Shown piece after piece: positions 1 to 11,444 of a stretch of DNA of 64,000 bases (positions are counted from its first letter, which is position 1; each line of letters begins with the position of its first letter). Below the pieces are notes generated by a model. The model did no database searches. It saw only the letters and a program-made list of their open reading frames with translations, and was not told where the DNA came from. Origin of the DNA: Odontocerum albicorne. Its lineage: Eukaryota > Arthropoda > Insecta > Trichoptera > Odontoceridae. A program made the translations under genes and the position numbers. The stretch covers positions 22,251,933 to 22,315,932 of the forward strand of contig OX463863.1 of assembly GCA_949825065.1 (NCBI GenBank), given 5' to 3'.

Positions 1-380
1 ATTGCGTTTCATATTTTATATGGTTTTATTGTAGTATACAATATAATATACCTAAATTCAATTAGGAGACAGGCAAATATCATTGAATTTGATCAAAATG
101 AGGTATACAACATAACATAACATCAACATACCGTGATAAATCAACTTTTACTTATTATAATCCTTTAAATATTTTTCATAATAAAAATGCCAAAAACATT
201 CTGGCCTAAAGGTACACACCACCTTATCCATGCCTGGTATGGAATAGGTGGTGTGTACCTGTAGATTAAACAGCACTCATACAACGTAGGTTGAATGTAT
301 TATTTATAGATAAGGCATTAACACTGTGGAGGTTTAAAGACCGTGTAATTTCTTTTTATCAAATGCTGTTTCTTTCACCT
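1..380. other. Module flank at window edge, no gene
   Basis: AT-rich sequence matching 11780-11960, 24250-24560 and 40680-40980, which are intron 1 of related zinc-finger genes. It therefore belongs to intron 1 of the minus-strand gene whose first exon is at 1394-1211. No coding sequence is seen apart from the hairpin at 210-260. Confidence 0.6.
210..260. repeat. Conserved intron-1 hairpin (copy 1)
   Basis: Inverted repeat with 14-bp perfect outer arms (AGGTACACACCACC at 210-223 against 247-260). After one more pair and a 2x2 internal mismatch there is a further 7-bp stem and a 3-nt loop. The same hairpin recurs at 11723, 24466, 40866, 47639 and 59809, always in intron 1 and in the same orientation relative to the gene. 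Confidence 0.85.
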
Positions 381-383
381 TTT

Positions 384-430
384 GTAACGGTATAACCCTA
401 CCGGTTTCAAGGCTTTCTCCTAATCATCAG
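384..430 (-). ncRNA. Hammerhead-ribozyme-like motif
   Basis: Read on the minus strand: CTGATGA, a short stem II, then GAAA, then a stem III (CGGTA pairing TACCG) followed by TTA. This order matches the hammerhead catalytic core known from Penelope-like elements. Stem I is not convincing, so activity is unproven. Confidence 0.5.
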
Positions 431-1052
431 GGGAGCACAAACAAGACTGAATTCTGTTTGAACTGGTACCGACATACACACTTCTAACGGTAAACATTCG
501 GGTTTGGGACTGTGGGAGAAGGAAGACAGGAAACAATCTCGGCAAGCAGCGGCGAGTTTCTTGGGATATGTGTTTGCCAGATATTTACCTCGATGTACTG
601 ACTTAGAAATTTCTTGGGCCTCTTATCTGTCCAATTTATTTCCGTTACTACTGATATGTAAGAATTTGGCATCATCTGTAAAAAATACATGGTTTTCACG
701 GTGACAATGATTAACCATTTCGTAATAAATTAGAGGATTTGTTAAGGCGGATTTGTGTTCAGGAAATCTCTTTTCAAAAGATCTTCCTGTCTTTCCTATA
801 TAGAAATTATCACAGTCAGCACATAAAAGTTTACACACAACACTGTCGCTAAGTATTCCATTATAGCCTTTCCCGTGAAATAAGAGTTTACGGAGATGAA
901 AATTAGTGTAAAAAGCTGGCTTTATGTGACTTTGAATTTGCCGAGATTGTCTCCTCCCTCCCTCCACCCACAGTCCGCAACCCCAATGTTTACCGTTAGA
1001 AGTGTGCACGTCGGTACAAGTTCGAATACAATTCAGTCTTGTTTGTGATCTC

Positions 1053-1099
1053 CTGATGATGAGGTGAAAGCCTTGAAACTGGTAAAGTTATACTGTTAC
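1053..1099 (+). ncRNA. Hammerhead-ribozyme-like motif, opposite arm
   Basis: Plus-strand CTGATGA, stem II with GAAA loop, GAAA and a weakened stem III. It sits in the inverted right arm of the Penelope-like remnant and is antisense to the neighbouring zinc-finger gene. Confidence 0.45.
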
Positions 1100-1210
1100 A
1101 AAAAGTGGAATAAACAGTGTTTTATAAAACAAATTACAACAAGTTGAATGATTGTCATATCTCATATATTCATTTTATTTTCACAATATGGGTTTATTAA
1201 GTTTACTTAC

Positions 1211-1394
1211 AAGGGTCTGTGGGATTATCAATATCATGTCTGGAATCTGCGTTGACATCTTGCGCACATTCCTGCTTGACATCTGCCTCATGTACACTGA
1301 TATCATACTGGGGGAACACTGCTACAGTATCTCCATCTTCTGCCTTTTCTTCTTTCACCATTACATCTGCACTTTTATGTAGCTGAGGATCCAT
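1211..1394 (-). CDS. Exon 1 of a zinc-finger family gene (rest off window)
   Basis: Encodes MDPQLHKSADVMVKEEK followed by an acidic segment with EADVKQEC, ending at ...NPTDP. It is 184 nt long, opens with ATG at 1394 and ends in phase 1 at a strong GTAAGT donor (1210-1205). It matches exon 1 of genes A to E in this window, where it is spliced to a second acidic exon and a zinc-finger exon. Those downstream exons would lie left of position 1. The psi-K-x-E motifs (VKEE, VKQE) resemble SUMO-acceptor sites; that role is inferred. No lesion is visible in this exon. Confidence 0.75.
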
Positions 1395-1699
1395 CTATAA
1401 CCTGGCAACATTCATAATAATTTTTACATTGAGTTTATAATACGTTTAACCCTTTATGTGATCATCTTCTTTGCTAGTGGTGTGTGTAGATTTTTTTTGG
1501 GAGGTCTTTTAAAAATATTTACGATGTTGTATGAACACTAGACACATGCATTACACTATATCTAAAGTTAAATGTGTTACTATCACATATTAGTCGAGTT
1601 TTAAAGATGTTTTTGTAGTTTGTCTTCCCTTCGTAATTTTATTGCTGTTTTCTTACCAAATATGTTCTTCTGAACATATATCATACAAATGCGGAGTAG

Positions 1700-1965
1700 T
1701 ACCTTATGTAATGGTCAAAACCACTACCTTCCTCTTGTTACACTCAACTTATATATACTTGGTTTGTCATATTGTCATTGGTTATTAATAGCAAATTCAA
1801 TTACAGAGTTAGATAACCCTTGACTAGATAACTTTGGAGTAGTAATGGACCTAATGATCACAACCACTACCTTCCTATCGTTACACTCAACTTATATATT
1901 TACTTGGTTTGTAATATTGTTATTGGCCAGTAATAGTGAATTCCTATTCAGAGTTAGATCACCCT
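1700..1965. repeat. Direct duplication of about 130 bp in gene 5' flank
   Basis: 1700-1830 and 1840-1965 are imperfect direct copies sharing ACCACTACCTTCCT and ACACTCAACTTATATAT. Other modules carry one copy (for example 26030-26130), so this is local to the left module. Confidence 0.7.
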
Positions 1966-2640
1966 TGAGGAGAGTCTTCTGTCTAATAATTAGAACAGAG
2001 TTACAATTTAACAGGTGGCCCAGTATGTATTCACAATATAAAACAATAATTATTAACATACAATGTAAAGCCAAAAAAATAAACATACAGTGATGGTGAA
2101 GTGAATATGAAACACAACATGAATGCAGAAGCTACTGCGTGATTAGAGTATTCTAATTATGAAAGTCGTCCAATCGAAGTAAAGAAGTCGGCAAATGTAA
2201 GGTAGGTACTTGCAATGTTAGAATAATTATTTTTTCTCAAACAGACGTACAAAACAAATGAAAATGGTGGACTGCCTACCGATAGGGTGGGTTTGGGTTT
2301 TCATTGAATTAGGGTGGTTAGTATTTGTATTTATACAGGCATTATGTGTGTCTTTTTACTGAATGATGTTAATGTTAAGACAGGAAACATTTGTCAGACC
2401 ACATTTGAGGAGCTGTGAGGAAAGTATCCTCTGACAATAGAGAGGAGCTCCATGCAGCTATCCACCGAACTACCTTCGGTCCAATTGACCATCCTGACCT
2501 TGTGCCGGCCAGGGATAATTTTACAACTTTGTTCAATTTTTGTAATAAATGGTGACTTTTGTAATCTTCAAACCATTTCTTTAGTATAAATTATTAAAAA
2601 AATTATATTGTTTTTTATTTCCCATCTTCCCATTTAATCC
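1966..2640. other. Duplicated 5' flank, no gene
   Basis: Matches the upstream flanks of the other modules near 9000-9220, 10270-10560, 26150-26340 and 46440-46690. No coding potential is recognised. Confidence 0.5.
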
Positions 2641-2689
2641 AAATTTCAACATTGTGGTATTTAACTTGTCGGCAAGTATTTTGCAATCC

Positions 2690-2842
2690 AATGTATGAGA
2701 GATGCAAAGAGAATAATCTGAGAATGAATGTTGCAAAATTCAAAGTGATGGTGATACAAAAGAGTGAAAGGAAAAGCAATTACAATATAAGAGTTAAGAG
2801 GGATAATAAACGGCATGTGGAAAGAATGAATGAAGTATAGTT
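2690..2842 (+). mobile_element. LINE fragment, thumb-region coding relic
   Basis: Encodes CKENNLRMNVAKFKVMVIQK and RHVERMNE, typical of the region after the catalytic site of a non-LTR reverse transcriptase joined to a GHVERMNEE-like tail. Longer copies lie at 26440-26830 and 42440-42800 in sister modules. It is heavily truncated. Confidence 0.6.
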
Positions 2843-2859
2843 TTGATCTCAACTCAGGC

Positions 2860-3245
2860 AATTAATTATTTAAATATTAAACAGTATAACGACAAGATAT
2901 ATTTCTTGAAAATAGCATCAAAATGTCAATTTGAACCAAATAACTTAATTTTAGCATAAAATAACTAATACAGTTTATGAAAAAAAGCGTAAAACCTCTA
3001 TTGTACTGATGTAACGGTGATTGGTACCCAAACAGGTTAACTGTCAAAATTAGCTGAGGTAAAAAATATTCCTTTATAAATCACAAAATGCCGCTTTATC
3101 AAGCAGTGCCCACTGATATACAAATAATCACTGTGAAGCGGTCAGAATGAACTTCTAAATCAATCAAACAATGAATTCTTAAATACAGAAAAAAAACTAA
3201 AATAAATCACATACAATCAACACCGTATTGATAATTCGACAAGAA
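2860..3245. other. Conserved upstream block of a minus-strand module
   Basis: Includes the segment GTAAAACCTCTATTGTACTG and a GAAGCGGTCAGAATGAAC-like segment. These recur at 17970-18160, 27120-27300 and 43075-43250, and inverted at 9650-9840, 45010-45180 and 57580-57770. It always lies 1.5-2.5 kb upstream of a first exon, except at 17970 where no exon 1 is found. No ORF. Confidence 0.55.
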
Positions 3246-3249
3246 TAAC

Positions 3250-3735
3250 ACTCTTCTTCCTGAATAATGGCCATGCACTCCTATATCTGATGGAGTATGC
3301 GCGGTGTCTTCAGCTTCTTAAATAATAGGCACGACCTCCTATGTACGGAATATACACAAGACACGCAATGCCTTCTTCTCGAGTAATGGCCGTGAACTGA
3401 ACATATGAAGAATATACGAGTGTCAGGTGAAGGCGCTTCTTCTTCTTTCTGAATAATAGCCATAAACTCCAATGAAGGAGTATACGCCAGTGTCAAGATG
3501 TGAAGGCGTAGTGTCAAATTATACAACGCTTCATTGACAGTTACACTCCATAGAAATAAACCATAGACGCAAATTCTCGCACTCTCTCTCTTGCACTCAA
3601 GCACAGATTGCGTCAAGAGATAGAACACTAGCTAATTATTTCCATAAATAATTAGTTTTACCCGGAGAGTAAAAGCACTTGACACTGGCGTATATTTCAT
3701 ATATAGGAATTCACGACCATTATTCAAAAAGAGAG
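3250..3735. repeat. Array of about 57-bp palindromic repeats
   Basis: About four degenerate tandem units plus one inverted unit near 3690-3725. Each has an AATGGCCGTGAACTCC-type half, an AT-rich spacer and a GGAGTATACGCC-type half, which are near reverse complements. The same array occurs upstream of every first exon in the window. Confidence 0.75.
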
Positions 3736-3739
3736 AGAG

Positions 3740-4440
3740 AGAGAGTACCAGATTTAATGAGCGTAAATAAAAGTTATTTTAGAAAGTTGCACTGAAAACA
3801 AATATTCAAATAGAAGTTTTATGTCTTAATTATAGTTTATGACATGAGGGATCGTTGAGATACATAAAATACCAAAACCCATCATTCACAAGTATTTGGT
3901 GCAATTCCTTATTTAAATATCACTTCCGAATTTGAAATCACTTCCGGATAGACTAATATCTTTTATATACAGGTGTGGCGTAAATAAACATGAGGAATGT
4001 ATAAAATCATTCATGTCCATGGCATAACACGATATATGGAGCAAGTAGACAGCAAACATGGAAGCTGAATGGAATGAAGACCAGATTTCTCTGCCAAGCA
4101 CAATACTGTAACATTGCACCACGGATATTTGCCCGCAAGTCAATAAATAAACAGTTTCAGCTAAAAACTGTGTCTTTACCTGCAGATAATACTCTATCAG
4201 AGAAAAACCTATTGATCTCATTCAGTCATTAAATCAAATGAAAGTAAACATTGCTGATATCTATTGACATACATTTAAACAAATCATCCCGGTGGTTTTT
4301 TTTAAATATTGTTTTTGTTTCCTTAATTTCTTGCGAAATTTCCCGTAAAAAAGAAAACATTGTACTCCTTGGTATGAATCCCTGAACTATTTCAAAGCTT
4401 AAGGATTATGTTATAAAATATTGCCAATAATTCATGCAGT
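3740..4440. other. Conserved downstream block, no gene
   Basis: Matches 18720-19500, 35500-36060, 43800-44360 and 56470-57030. Contains TAAATAAACATGAGGAATGT-like and CATAACACGATATATGGAGC-like stretches. Short ORFs here are broken differently between copies, so coding is unlikely. Confidence 0.5.
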
Positions 4441-4739
4441 TTTATTAATGATAAAAATAATATGAATCCATCCAGTGTGCAGGATAGTGCAACAGAACAC
4501 AGGCAATACATTTACACAATTCATACAAAAATAGTAAAACAAGAAAATATAACACCTGAAAATTAATTTTAAACGTTATAAAAAACCAGTAGTTACAACA
4601 TTAAAAACTAAAATGTTTTATGATCCTACTTTTTTTTTTTATTTAAAAATACAATCCTACAATGGAGTTTGAGTGTTTCTCGACACTATGAGTCCTTGCA
4701 TAAGATATTAAATAACATTCTTCTAAGAATTTCTTCCTG

Positions 4740-5640
4740 CAATTTCCATAGCTTTAAGGGCTCTTATCCACTATGAATCCTTTAATGGTCTATTCAACTT
4801 CTAAAGTTTGAGACTGCTTTCCCCCACAGTCGAAAGTTGTCAAGATTCTTTCTACTTTGAATCCTTTGCTGACATTTTATTATACAATATCCCCAGCTGC
4901 CGGTCTTCTCACCACCATGAATCATTTCATGAGAATGTATGTAGCTTTTTCTGAAATTCTTTTCACATATCCAACAGCTGTAGAGCTTCTCTTCACTATG
5001 AGTTCTACGAGTAATATGTTTCAAATAATATTTTCTTAAAAATTTCCAGTTGTAAGCCTTATTTTACTGTGAATCCTCAACACGCACATTAAATTAGCAT
5101 TATCAGATAATGTCTTCACACATTTTTCACAGTTGCAGGGCTTTTCTCAACTGGGAATCCTTTCGTGAGATTTTAAATTATGTTTTCGAGAGAATGTGAA
5201 TTCTCTTCACTATGAATCCTTTCATGAGATTTTATAAGACATTTTTGTGAGAATGTTTTATCACATTGACAACAGGTTTACTCCAGTATGAATCCTTTCA
5301 TGTTTTAAAATACTATTTTCTGAGAATGTCTTTCCACATTGTCCATAGCTATGGAGCTTCTATCCACTATGAATCCTTTCATGATATTTTAATTTACACT
5401 TTCTTAGGGCTTCTCTCAACAAGGGATTTTTTTATGATGTTTTAAACTCAATTTTTATCTTAATAACTTTTTCCAACTTTTGAAGCTGCTGGGATTTGCT
5501 CCATTATTTTTTTATTGAATTATGAATTCTTAAATTGTGTTTTAAATATGTACAGTTTGAAAACATGTTTCCACATTGTTCAAAGACATGAGAACCATTT
5601 TCACTGCTTTTTTTTTTTACAAAATTGGTTGTTCATATCA
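4740..5640 (-). pseudogene. Decayed zinc-finger exon 3
   Basis: On the minus strand, successive pieces of C2H2 fingers can be read (TRRTHSEEKLYSCWICEKNF, then SHEMIHGGEKTGSWGYC), but frameshifts and stops occur every one or two fingers and many Cys and His codons are lost. It lies 330 bp downstream of a matching exon 2 (6226-5972) and aligns with equally decayed exons at 19590-20480 and 36340-37230. The shared decay suggests this cassette type died before the modules were duplicated. Confidence 0.75.
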
Positions 5641-5971
5641 CCTGACCCTAAAAACATACAAAATTTAAGAAAAAATCTCTGAATTATACAGTTTTTTTTC
5701 ATTCAAGGGTTGAAAACATAAATCACAGTTTTTTTTGTAATGAAGCATTTCTCAAATTGGAGTTCTTAATTTATACAACAATTAACTTGTATTGAATTGT
5801 TAACTTAGAACAAAATAGACAGAGTTAAGATAAAAATATTTTAACTTTATTATTTGTCCTAAGGATTAACTTGAATCCTATTTCAAACCAAATTAAAAAT
5901 ATTATGTTGTTAAGAATTTAATGAATAAGCGGAAACTTATTTAAAAAAACAATTCAAATATTTATACTCAC

Positions 5972-6226
5972 TCGTTATTGCATGCGTGTCAGAAACATCA
6001 ACAGTCTCTGTGTTACTGTCCCGAGCACATCCCTTTTTTATATCCGCTTCCTGTATGTCCATAGCAATATCAGGGAATACTGGCGCAGTATCTTCTTCTA
6101 CATTTTTATCTTTTATAAAAGAATCTAAACAAATTTTCAATTCAAAATCATGGGATTGCTTTTGTGAACTCATAACTGAGGTGATTTCTTTATTGAATGT
6201 ATTATAAGATGGCTGAGCCTTAATAT
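5972..6226 (-). pseudogene. Exon 2 of decayed zinc-finger cassette, acceptor lost
   Basis: 255 nt, open, encoding IKAQPSYNTFNKEITSVMSS and then DTAPVFPD and EADIKKGC. The 3' donor (GTGAGT) is intact, but the acceptor that reads TAG in the sister genes reads TTT here, so normal splicing into this exon should fail. EADIKKEC has become EADIKKGC, which removes one psi-K-x-E motif. No exon 1 is found within the 5 kb upstream. Confidence 0.7.
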
Positions 6227-6469
6227 AAATGAAAAAGACATGATCTGAAATAATAAAACAAATAGATGATATATTATGTATAACATATATTATCAACAAC
6301 TTGAAACCTCGTTTCTTTCACTTTCTGTTAATAAGTCTGAACTGACAATAAGGCCAACACAGCACTCATAGAGCTATCTTAGTGTGTTTATATAAGCGTT
6401 AATAATGTTGAGTTTATATTACCAATTCGACATATGGTTCAAATTTTTTACAATCTGTACAGATACTGC

Positions 6470-6990
6470 CATCTCTCTAGTAGATCTAGTACTTTAACAT
6501 CTCATGAAATAATTCATAGTGGAGAGAAACCGCACTGCTGTGGACAAGGTGATACGACATTCTCAAGAAAAGATAAATGAAAATATCATGAAAGGATTCA
6601 CATTTGAGACAAGCCCTACAACTGGGAAAATTGTGTGAATACATTATATGATAATGCAAATTTCATTCGCCAATTGAGGATTCATATTGGAGAGAAGCCC
6701 TACAGTTGTATGAATTGTGCAAGAATATTTTTAAAAAAAATGACTTAATATTCCATTCAGGGATTCATGCTGGAGAAACTTGACAGCTGTTGACAGTGTG
6801 GGAAGCAGTCTCAATAGAAGTTAAAGATTCATAGTGGATAAGAGCCCTTAAATCTATGGAAATTGTGGGAAGACATTTTTAGAAAAAGGTTATTTAAAAT
6901 CCTGTGTAAAGAATCACAGTGAAGAGATACTGAAAGGGCATTGTGGAAATACATTATTAAATTAAAGCCAGCGAGAAACTCATTTTTCAG
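6470..6990 (+). pseudogene. Plus-strand zinc-finger relic 1
   Basis: Pieces of fingers can be read on the plus strand (SHEIIHSGEKPHCCGQGD, RIHIGEKPYSCMNCARIF), interrupted by stops and frameshifts. Almost the same sequence is repeated at 7190-7450. It matches the decayed 3' tail after gene A (14282-14640). No exon 1 or 2 precedes it on this strand. Confidence 0.7.
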
Positions 6991-7189
6991 TAAAGAATCA
7001 TTAATCCAAATTTTTAAATAATTTTATTATTTTTCATAACTTTTGAAATAGTTTTTCAGATGTTATATTTTGCTGTTTTACTGTTTAATAAATGAATAGC
7101 CTGTGTTTTGATGCACTACCCTGGACACTGGCTGGATTAATTTTATGTTTATTATCAATATAACTGTGAATTATTGGATTTGGATCAGA

Positions 7190-7960
7190 TACTGCCATTT
7201 CTGTAGTAGATCTTGTACTTTAACATCTCATGAAATAATTCATAGTGGAGAGAAACCGCACTGCTGTGGACAAGGTGATACGACATTCTCAAGAAAAGAT
7301 AAATGAAAATATCATGAAAGGATTCACATTTGAGACAAGCCCTACAACTGGGAAAATTGTGTGAAGACATTTTCTGATCATGCAAATGTAATACTCCGTT
7401 TAAGGATTCACAGTGGTGAGAAGGCCGTGCAGTTGTATGAATTGTGCGAGAACATTTAATAAAAAAAAAAACTTAATATTCAATTCAAGGATTTATACTT
7501 GGGAGAAGCCCTACAGCTGTGGAAATTGTGTGAAGAAATTCTTAAGAAAATATTATTTGAAACATAATAGAATTCATAGTGGTGTCTCCAGAATTTCAGA
7601 AAAAAGCTCCATACATTCTCATGACTCAAAAGGATTCATGGTGGAGAGAAGGCCTACAGCTGTGGATATTGTATAAATTTATTTAAAATATAATGCAAGG
7701 ATACAAAGTAGAGAGAAACTTGACAGTTGTGGACAGCAGTCTCTCTCTGTCTCTCTCTCTCTTTGAATAATGGCCGTGAACTCCAGTCTCAAACAATAGA
7801 AGTTGAATAGACCATTTAAGGATTAATAGTAGATAGGAGCCCTAATATCTATGGAAATTGTGATAAGACATTCTTAGATAAAGGTTATATAATATCTTGA
7901 GCAAGGACTCATAGTGTCAATCCTATGAGTCCAAGGGCACATAGGATTGCATTGTAACAT
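7190..7960 (+). pseudogene. Plus-strand zinc-finger relic 2, copy of relic 1
   Basis: Repeats the finger relic of 6470-6760 with few differences, then continues with SCMNCARTFNKKKNLIF and SCGNCVKKFLRKYYLKHN before losing frame. A CT-rich microsatellite (7740-7765) and one half-unit of the 57-bp repeat interrupt it near 7766-7795, so it postdates decay of the array. Confidence 0.7.
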
Positions 7961-9080
7961 CAAAGCCATCAAGAAATTCATTTTTTACAAAAGCAGGAGT
8001 GAAAAACTAAATTTCTAACTTGTAGCTTTCTTATTTTTCAGCGATTTGGAAATAATTTTTCAAGTGTTATATTTTTTTGTTTTATTATTTTCGTATGAAT
8101 TTTTAAAATGAATAAATACCCTGTGTTATGTTGCACTATTCTGCATACCGGCTGGATTAATATTATTTTTATTATTAATAGAATTGCGTGAATTATCGGC
8201 ATTTTTTTACTTTATAATCCTTAAACTTTGATACTGTTAAAGAATTTGTATCTTAAATGTGCTTTTGTTCTGGAAATTTTGCAAGGAATTAAGGAAAAAA
8301 AAACTTAGAAAAAAGTCATCGGAATGATTTGATTAAAATTTATACCATTAAATATCAGCAATGTTCTTATAAATAACTTTTATTTAATTGAATGACTGAA
8401 TCATTGTTCAGTGGCTTTGTCTGCGATAGAGAATTATTTGGTGACAGGTAGAGACACAGAGTTTTGCAGGGACTGTTCCTTATTGACTTGCGGGCGAATA
8501 GCCATGGTACAATGTTACAGTATTGAGGTTGGCAGAGAGATCGGGTCATAATTTCGTTCAGCTTCCATGTATGTTGTCATTTTGTGTACATTTATGTAAA
8601 ATGTACATTTTGTAATGGCATAAACATAAATAATTTTATACATTCCTCATGTTTATTTAGACAACTTGTTATAAAAAAAATATTGGGCTCTTCTAAAGTT
8701 ATTTCAAATTATAAGGTCAAATTTGAATGTGAAATTACACCAAACACTTGTTTATGATGATTTTCAACATTTAAGGTATCTCAGTGTTTCCTTAGGTCAT
8801 ACAATCATTGGTTTTCCATAAAATAAATGACTTAAGATCATTTTGATTAAGAGAAAATACGAAACAATGATTAAATATAAAACATCGCAATATAAACTAT
8901 CCTTTTATAATTATTATAACAGAGTTACAATTCAACAGATGTCATTATATTTGTTCACAGTAAAAACAATAATTATAAACATACAATACTAAAAATCTAT
9001 CATACAATTTGCCTAATGCGGTTATGCCGAAAATGTAAACATACAGTGGTGGTGAAGTAAAAATGAGAGCAAACATTAAT
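7960..9080. other. Module flank, no gene
   Basis: AT-rich sequence similar to the downstream blocks of other modules (for example 35820-36060 reversed). No coding potential, RNA gene or intact transposon is recognised. Confidence 0.4.
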
Positions 9081-9084
9081 GCAG

Positions 9085-9171
9085 AAGCTACTGGGTGATG
9101 TACTCACGTCACCCAGTAGCTTTGAATTTCGACTTTCAAAATTGGAATACTCTTTCCAATTTTGAAAGTCG
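9085..9171. repeat. Two adjacent perfect hairpins
   Basis: Hairpin 1 has 14-bp arms (9085-9098 and 9109-9122) around a 10-nt loop. Hairpin 2 has 18-bp arms (9130-9147 and 9154-9171) around a 6-nt loop. Sister modules carry only one copy of each arm (for example near 2125-2170 and 26250-26300), so the second arms arose here as inverted copies. Confidence 0.85.
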
Positions 9172-9339
9172 TCCAATCGAAGTTAAACAAGTCGGCAAAT
9201 GCAAGGTAGGTACTTGCAATAAAACGATTTGTAAACAATTTTTGCTAATGTTCCATCTATTAATGAAATCTGTGCTAGGAAGCGAGAATTAGCGTCTAAG
9301 TTTTATTCTATGGAGTGTAACTAACTGTCACTAAGATAA

Positions 9340-9565
9340 TTTGAGAATGGCGTATATCCTTCATATATAGGAGTTTACGGCCATTATTCAGTCAATCAAG
9401 CATCACTTGACACTGACGTATATTCCTTCGTATAGAGGAATTCACGGTCATTATTCAAGAAGACACCGCGTATCTGGCGAATACTCCATACCTTACGTTC
9501 ACGGCCAAGATGATGTCACTGCGTATACTCAATCAGATATAAGAGTGCATGGCCATTATTCGGAA
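9340..9565. repeat. 57-bp palindromic repeat array upstream of gene A
   Basis: Four degenerate units in the orientation opposite to the array at 3250, each pairing a GCGTAT..CC half with a GG..TTCACGGCCATTATTC-like half. It lies about 1.9 kb upstream of exon 1 of gene A. Confidence 0.75.
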
Positions 9566-9569
9566 AGAG

Positions 9570-10780
9570 TAGTGTTATTCCTGTCTAATTGATCTGTCCA
9601 TTAGGTATTAAAAATATACAATTTATTTAGTCAATATTTTCGTTTTTGTGAGTTGATTATGTTATTGATTTAGAGGTTCATTCTGCCCGCTTCACGGTGC
9701 TAGTATATCAGTGTGCGCTGCTTGAAAAAGTGTCATTTCGTGTTTTAAAAGGCTTTCTTTTACCTCAGTTCATTTTAACAGTTGATCTGCTGGGATAGCG
9801 TTACATCAATACAATAGAGGTTTTACACTTTTTTCCATAAACTATATTAGTTCTTTTACAATAAAATCAAGTTGTTTGGTTCAAACTCTACTTACTTAAA
9901 ACGAAAAATTACATTTTTATGTTATTTATAAAAAATCCTGTACAAATCAAACAAAAATATATTTTCTCGAACATTTTCCATTCAAAATTAATTTGAATCA
10001 GTGAATAGCTGCAGAGAGATCCTCTATTTTCAGGATTAAAGGACTAGATTGAATAGAAAAAATTGCTGTTCACTAATATCTTCCTTGCCAGATTTGCTTT
10101 TTCTCCCATTACAGAGAATTTACTTCTATCTTAAGAATGCTGCGAGCTCTCTGAGTGGGGAAGACAATTTCCCCACGACAACTTAAGAAATCCTTCCACA
10201 CCAGATAACTTCTTCCTGTTTTATCTAGAACATCATTCAGCGAAGAGACACACATAACGCCTGTATAAAAACAAATACTAACCACCCTTATTCAATGGAA
10301 ACGCAAACCCGCCCCACCGGTAGGCTGTCAACCACTCCTTGAGACTTGTAAATTGTCACTAAAAAGGTCAATTTCGACAATGACAACAAATTTTTATTAA
10401 TTTGTTTTGATAATCGGTTAAAGAAAAATAAATTATTCTAACATTGCAAGTACCTACCTTGTGTTTGTCCACTTGATTTACTTCAATTTGACAACTTTCT
10501 AAATTAGAATCTTCCCATCACGCAGTAGCTTCTGCATTACTGTTGTGTGTCATTTTCACTTCACCATCACTGTATGTTTTCATTTTCGGCTTTACAGCAT
10601 TGGACAAATTACATGATTGAATTTTTGTATTGTATGTTTTTAATTATTGTTTTATATGATACTGCGAACAAATACTATGCCATTTGTTAAATTGTAACTC
10701 TGTTCTTATTGTTATAAAAGGACAATGTATATGGCACCATTTAGATAGCAGACACCTTCAAGGGGTATCCAACTCTGTAT
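9570..10780. other. Conserved 5' flank of gene A
   Basis: Matches 44920-45610 plus 46434-46690, and 57500-58160 plus 58670-58870, in modules B and C. It lacks the MITE found at 45618, so it preserves the empty site near 10275-10282. No ORF of note. Confidence 0.6.
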
Positions 10781-10785
10781 TTGAA

Positions 10786-10867
10786 TTTGGTATTATTGGC
10801 ATTGGCCAATAATACCAAATTGTAATATTGTCATTTATAATATTGTCATTGGACAATATTATAAACT
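10786..10867. repeat. Two adjacent perfect hairpins with ATTG loops
   Basis: Arms of 17 bp (10786-10802 and 10807-10823), then arms of 14 bp (10836-10849 and 10854-10867). Both have the same 4-nt loop ATTG. Modules B and C have the single uninverted sequence here (46700-46745, 58890-58940). Confidence 0.85.
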
Positions 10868-11097
10868 AAGTAAACTTACTATAGGAAGGTAGCGGTTGTG
10901 ACCATTAGATATGGTACTACTCTGCATTTGCATATGTTCAGAAAAACACATTTGGTAAGAAAACCGCAGTATAATTACCAAGGCCAAAAAAACTACAAAA
11001 ACACCTTTTAAACTCTTCTGATATGTGACAGTAACACATTAAGCTTTAGATGTAGTGTAATGCATGTGTCTAGTGTTCATTTAACATCATAACTATT

Positions 11098-11310
11098 TTA
11101 AAAAGACCTCTGGAAAACAAATCTACGCACACCACTAACAAAGAAGTTGATTATATTATTTATAGTTAAGGCATTAAGTTTTTGGAGGTTGAAAGACATT
11201 GTAATTTGTTTTATCAAACACTGTTTATTCCACTTTATGTAACGGTATAACCCTACAGGTTTCAAGGTTTTCACCTCGTAGTCAGGGGAGCACAAGCAAG
11301 TCGTGTCTTG
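11098..11310 (-). mobile_element. Solo terminal piece of Penelope-like element
   Basis: Minus-strand sequence matching the terminal arm of the Penelope-like remnants, without the GIY-YIG part. It ends 135 bp before exon 1 of gene A. Equivalent solo pieces lie upstream of exon 1 of genes B and C. Its hammerhead-like core (11239-11285) is mutated, with CTGACTA in place of CTGATGA. Confidence 0.65.
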
Positions 11311-11444
11311 TTAAATCACAAAGAAGATTATCATGTCACGAAAGGTTTTATGTACTAATATCAGGCACTAAATATAGTTTTATGTTTTCCTACGTGAATG
11401 GGTAAACGTATTTTAAAGTCATTACGAATGTTTCCAGGTCATAG

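Larger units (their letters stand above)
383..1140 (-). mobile_element. Penelope-like element remnant with GIY-YIG fragment
   Basis: The minus strand at 1009-623 encodes a partial GIY-YIG endonuclease region: a CADC cysteine pair, then FYIGKTGRSFEKRF and an EHKSA histidine motif. This is the hallmark of Penelope-like retroelements. The reverse transcriptase domain is absent. The fragment is flanked by inverted arms of about 150 bp: 400-545 is largely the reverse complement of 920-1075. Each arm ends in a hammerhead-like motif. It lies about 70 bp inside intron 1 of the adjacent zinc-finger gene and is matched by copies at 24630-25385 and 41015-41715. It is a non-autonomous relic. Confidence 0.8.

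Noticed and set aside
210..260. microRNA precursor
   Set aside because: The loop is only 3 nt and the stem about 22 bp, too short for a typical Drosha substrate. Kept as a structural finding instead.
3913..4221. Minus-strand frame of about 100 codons, with shorter relatives at 18894, 43898 and 56553
   Set aside because: The block is conserved as DNA, but the frames are shifted and truncated differently in each copy and there is no recognisable domain.
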